Source of the DNA: Forficula auricularia
Taxonomy: Eukaryota > Arthropoda > Insecta > Dermaptera > Forficulidae
DNA length: 64,000 nt
Direction: 5' to 3'
Assembly (NCBI GenBank): GCA_024734495.1
Contig: JALMQS010000187.1
Coordinates: 10,531,300 to 10,595,299, forward strand
The notes below the pieces were generated by a model. It did no database searches. It had not been told where the DNA came from and saw only the letters and a program-made list of their open reading frames with translations. Positions 59,915 through 64,000 of this stretch are shown here, one piece after another (the first letter of the stretch is position 1; every line of letters starts with the position of its first letter). The position numbers and the translations under genes were made by a program.

Positions 59915-60184
59915 ATTAAACCAACCGTTTACCAAACGCTTCGGGAAAATTCCTCTCTTTATCAATGGAATTTTTAATTTTTAATAAAGAAAAACTTGCT
60001 TTTATTTATTTTTTTCATTATTATAATAATATTATTTATCAATTATTTATATAATATATTAATTTAATTATATAATAATAATCATATTACAATAATATCA
60101 AAAGGACGTTTCTAATAAAGCATAAAAATAACTTAGCCCTGTATTTTATTAAATCAAAAACTATATAATAATATTTGCAAAATA

Positions 60185-60480
60185 ATTCATAATTTTTATA
60201 AAAAAAAATAAAACCGACTTCAAAATTATATAAACAAAACAAATAAACATAAACAAAGAAATAAACAGGTTCATAAACAAAGAAGTTATGGGTGAACATA
60301 CTTAACAAAAAAGGTCCAATACCAATTAAATTTAGTTTTTTACCAATCGGAAACTATACTGAACACAATGCAAAAAAATCATCAAAATCGGTTCACAATT
60401 GCCGAAGAAATCGAGTAACATTAGACACAAAAAAATTCAGTCGAATTGACAACCTCCTCCTTTTTTGAAGTCGGTTAATA
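60185..60480. repeat. AACCGACTTC-family element
   Basis: AAAACCGACTTCAAAATTAT at the left and GAAGTCGGTTAATAAAG at the right form short inverted repeats. The interior (CAAAATCGGTTCACAATTG, GACAACCTCCTCC) is the reverse complement of 31499-31740. Confidence 0.65.
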
Positions 60481-61019
60481 AAGTTTAATAATTAAAGAGA
60501 TAATAGATTTAAAAGCTAATTTTCTCCACCCTATAAAATTCGGTGCCCTATCTAATATTCAGCCCTGTCTACAGCCCTATTACAGACAATTAATCATGCT
60601 GATTTCTTTCTCCATGTTTTAGACAATCGTCCGGGATTTATCAGCCATCGGAGCTACAAATATTGAAAATATTACACGAGACCGGACCCATCAGTGGGAT
60701 CGTTCGTGCAGCTGAGACCCACCCAGGGTTGTAGATCTACGGAGTAAAATAAAAGTAAGTAAAGTTTTAGAGAGTTCTAAACAATAAGTAATACCAAAAT
60801 GGGAGAATTCAATACTTCGCCCCACCAGGCGGAATTTCAATTAATTAAATATTTTTATTTTTATTTTATTTATTTATTTAAATTAAAATGTATTTACATA
60901 CATATATATATACATTATACTACATAATTACAATTAAGTCCTTCTAACTTAACTTCTAATGTCTATGTAATATTTTTCATTTATCACTAATATATTTCCT
61001 TAATTTAATTTTAAATAAA

Positions 61020-61395
61020 GTTAAATTAGTTGAATTTTATACATCAGAGGGCAGAGAATTGAATTCCTCAAGCCCTCTAAAATACAGATGAGTTTTTCGT
61101 CAATTCTTTATTTACCTTATGCACATATATCCTATCATTATACATGGTATAATGTACATGCATTTCATTTACTATTGTGAATTCTAAATACTGTGGTAAT
61201 TCCCTGTGATACAATTTGTTGCTCATTGTTTGTAACTACAGGAAATCACTTACATTCAAAAAACCTAGGCATTCCAGCATGGTTCTAATTGGCATATATC
61301 TATCACATTTCAAAATAGTTCTCATACTCTTATTTTGTAGTAACTGTAGCTCATTTATATTATTTTTTCATTCGGACTTCATCATAAAGAGATGT
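61020..61395 (-). pseudogene. LINE reverse transcriptase relic, C-terminal part
   Basis: The minus strand reads LQLLQNKSMRTILKCDRYMP and MLECLGFLNV before a stop, then MSNKLYHRELPQYLEF, typical of the end of CR1/jockey-type RTs. It continues the relic at 62640-62890, from which it is separated by the mariner-type insertion. Stops and frameshifts throughout. Confidence 0.7.
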
Positions 61396-61456
61396 AAATA
61401 ATTAGTATATGTACTAGAATGTTATCTCATTTTTAATTTGTATGTATATATATATA

Positions 61457-62383
61457 GGGTGTTTTTTTTAGAGGTATAGAACTTCGAATTGAAATAAAAC
61501 ACAAGAAAATCGTTTTAATGTCCATCAATTTTGGCTTTATTGGAAGGATAATTTTATGCCATATACGGCTGTGAAGGTGATTTCTGGCGTGTGCACGCCG
61601 TACTTGGCTTCAAACAGAATAAATCCAATTCTACAGGTCCAATTTTCAACCACTTTTTCTGAGCATATTGGATACGTATGTTGGCAATAACGCCGCGATA
61701 TGTTGGCTTCCAAGTCCCCTAACGTTTCTGGTTTAGTTCGGCGTGGACGAGCGACTTCACATATCCCCCAAGAAAATAATCCAACGAGGTACTAAATCAC
61801 GGTCTGTTGCCAATTGACAGGTCCATTCACGCGAAGTATGGCGTGGTCATCGAAGATGTTTCCTTCAATAAATCGATTGTGACGTGCGCTGTGTGGCATT
61901 TAGCGCCGTCTTGTTGGAACCACAACTCATCCACATTCATGCCATCCAATTCGGGAACAAAATAGTCGGTTTATCATGGCTCTATACGGTGTCTCCGTTA
62001 ACGGTAACTGACTCTCCAGCATTATTTCGGCCCAATGACTCCACCAGCCCCATAGAGCTCTCCAAACAGTCAGTTTTTGTGGATGTAATGGCGTCTCAAG
62101 GGTCTCATGTGGATTCTCTTTCACTCCAAATGCGGCAATTTTGCTTGCTGACGTAGCCATTCAACCAAAAATGAGCCTCATCACTGAACAAAATTTTGCG
62201 ATGAAAATCAGCATCGAGATCAATCTCATTTTCGGCCCATACACCAAAATCACATGCCCGAAATCATATTTAAACATTAATGGCATAAAATTATCCTTCC
62301 AATAAAGCCAAATTGATGGACATTAAAACGATTTTCTTGTGTTTTATTTCAATTCGAAGTTCTATACCTCTAAAAAAACACCC
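61457..62383 (-). mobile_element. Tc1/mariner-superfamily element with 103-bp inverted repeats, dead
   Basis: Inverted repeats 61457-61560 and 62281-62383 are nearly identical and start GGGTGTTTTTTTAGAGG (with one length difference in the T run). The minus-strand interior carries a broken DDE transposase: ILFSDEAHFWLNGYVSKQN (first Asp region), TLETPLHPQKLTVW, and LWFQQDGAKCHTAH (second Asp region), with frame breaks and missing N-terminus. The element sits inside an older LINE relic on the same strand. Not able to move by itself. Confidence 0.85.
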
Positions 62384-62385
62384 GT

Positions 62386-62417
<32 letters not shown>

Positions 62418-62488
62418 CTGTGTAATCAAGCTTTTTATCAATGTTCTGTACAAACTGATGGGGTCGGCACATTGGTGGGGAGTGGTTT

Positions 62489-62532
62489 CCACTGAGGAAG
62501 AGATGCCGAGAGCGCTTCTCTGAAATATTTGG
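62489..62532 (+). ncRNA. hammerhead-like motif without its foldback
   Basis: CCA, CTGAGGA, AGAGA..TCTCT, GAAATATT, TGG. CCA/TGG pair as stem I, and AGAGA/TCTCT as stem II. It lies between the mariner-type element and the LINE relic; a weaker relative is at 11708-11745. Confidence 0.45.
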
Positions 62533-62635
62533 ATTAATCCATTTGAATAATAAAATAAATTACTGGAAAGAAGCAATTCAATTTATTTATCCTTAACAAT
62601 AAAAATTATTTTTTGTACCAAAGTATAAGATTGTA

Positions 62636-62890
62636 GTACAATAGTAAAAATTGGGATTAATTATGCTCTTATAAACAATTCTATTATTCATATTTGAGTT
62701 ATTGCTGATTCTATTAAAATAATTAACTTTTTCATTTAAACTTCTTATTAGTTAATTAAAATGCATTTTAAAATTCAACCTGTCATCAACAATAACACCA
62801 AGATACCTTATAGAGTCGACATATTCCAGTTTCACACCATTCAGCCAAACCGGAGATATGTTTTCCCTACTAGCACCCATTACCATTACT
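62636..62890 (-). pseudogene. LINE reverse transcriptase relic, middle part
   Basis: The minus strand gives ENISPVWLNGVKLEYVDSIR, YLGVIVDDRLNFKM and then, after a frame break, NYFNRISNNSNMNNR and NFYYCTTILYF, the usual spacing in CR1/jockey-type RTs. The last ~125 bp are present again in inverted orientation at 62896-63032. Confidence 0.7.
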
Positions 62891-63032
62891 TTTAATTACT
62901 AATAAGAAGTTTAAATGAAAAAAGTTAATTAATTTTAATAGAATCAGCAATAACTTAAATATGAATAATAGAATTGATTATAAGAACATAATTAATCCCA
63001 ATTTTTACTATTGTCCTACAATCTTATACTTT
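62636..63032. repeat. inverted duplication of a LINE fragment
   Basis: 62636-62765 and 62896-63032 are inverted copies of one RT segment (few mismatches), with about 130 bp of RT sequence between. The arms can form a long hairpin. Confidence 0.8.
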
Positions 63033-64000
63033 TTGACTTTGCACAATTTATTATAAATTATAAGTTTGTTGATATTTAACCATCTCTCAATTTTTTTGAG
63101 TATCCTATTTATTCTTACTATAGCCATGTCGATATCGTGTATATTTGAAGTCTCAACTTACATTTTAACGCCCCCCCCCCAAAAAAAAATCTTTTAAATC
63201 CTTCACTCTAGTATTAAGATTTCCCTTGGACACGAATTAATTGAAGATCGGGCTCGTTTATCTGGACAAATAAACATGAATTAGGGTGAGAGCCTGTGAA
63301 AACAACAGTTAAAATTTGAATACAAGCTCTCGAAATGTTCAGAAGATTGGATTAAAATTTCGTTCAAACTATCGTATTCCAAATAAACCATTTAGTGACC
63401 ATGTCAATCCAATCCCTGCTTTATGCTTGTACCAGTCCAGGGAAAGGGAGCTTACTTTTGGATTAGGACTGCGTATCTCGGAGTTTCTAACTGTTCCAAG
63501 GCTGTTTAGGTTAGTCAGAAAAATTCATCACTTTTTTTCATTCAATATCAAATTTCAAAATAATTTCAAATAAATAGGACATAGTTTTATGAGAATTTTA
63601 AATTGATTATTCTCTTACTCTGCATACACAATTACTTTTTTATTTTTTTCCTAAAGCTTCAAAAAAAAATTAAATATTTTTTTCTAAATATCTTGATAAT
63701 TACAGCCTTAATTAAAAAAATTAATTAATTTTTATTAATTTAAAACAAAAACTAGTAATAACAAATGAAGTTTTTAATATAAAAATGTCCTAAATTTTAT
63801 TTCTTTATTTGTTATACTAGAAACTAGATGAAGACCCTTAACTAAAAAATTATTCTTAAATTAATTTTTTCATTCTTAAAACTTGTCTCTAATATAATTA
63901 ATTTGTATTTTACATGCTTTTTTAACCGACTTTGAAAAAAAGGAGGTTATTTATTAAGTGAATAACTTGGATCCATTGTTTGGTTATCTTTTTTTCTGGC

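Noticed and set aside
1..64000. CRISPR array, operons or bacterial signals
   Set aside because: Nothing with regular spacers; splice sites, intron sizes and transposons show animal nuclear DNA.

Overview
This is an AT-rich animal (insect) genomic window dominated by one gene and a dense load of repeats. The gene is the ortholog of Drosophila glass (gl), the C2H2 zinc-finger transcription factor of photoreceptor development, on the minus strand. I recognise it from several short blocks shared with fly Glass: YVPNNP, LFPFSP, SLSYTVHPHQ, SMSVNVSMNMTMH and ATYSFTADFR. Five coding exons can be placed, reading right to left: 45509-45440, 38695-38427, 15766-15498, 15410-15129 and 4176-3744. They sum to about 440 codons, the whole N-terminal half. 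The zinc-finger exons must lie beyond the left edge. A GC-rich exon-like block at 58758-58545 may be a 5' exon. The insect order cannot be fixed from the sequence.

Two gl exons each need the loss of one base at a homopolymer (GGGG at 45479-45482, CCC at 15691-15693) for frames and splice phases to close. After that, all five exons join in frame. Either the assembly carries indel errors or the locus carries two frameshifts.

The large introns (about 7, 23 and 11 kb) are filled with transposon debris: non-LTR reverse transcriptase fragments (40.3, 52.3-53.7, 61.0-63.0 kb), a Tc1/mariner-type element (61.46-62.38 kb), a hAT-type element with an 8-bp target duplication (15.9-16.6 kb), Helitron-like ends (0.7-1.4, 22.1-22.8, 36.3 kb), a four-copy MITE family whose copies all keep 8-bp target duplications (11.8, 13.1, 18.1, 59.8 kb), tRNA-like SINE modules, a degenerate 5S-rRNA-like array (22.9-24.7 kb), a ~0.5 kb satellite array (56.4-58.4 kb) and more than fifteen large inverted-repeat (foldback) elements.

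The most unusual signal is that many foldbacks carry a motif of the form CTGANGA, short hairpin, GAAA, short palindrome, U/A/C, with flanking stem I pairing. This is the layout of a hammerhead self-cleaving ribozyme. It suggests a family of ribozyme-bearing non-autonomous retroelements (Penelope-like or retrozyme-like). A second unusual signal is a series of exon-like segments on the plus strand (0.4-29.1 kb), antisense to gl and partly duplicated among themselves, that may be a spliced non-coding or fast-evolving transcript.
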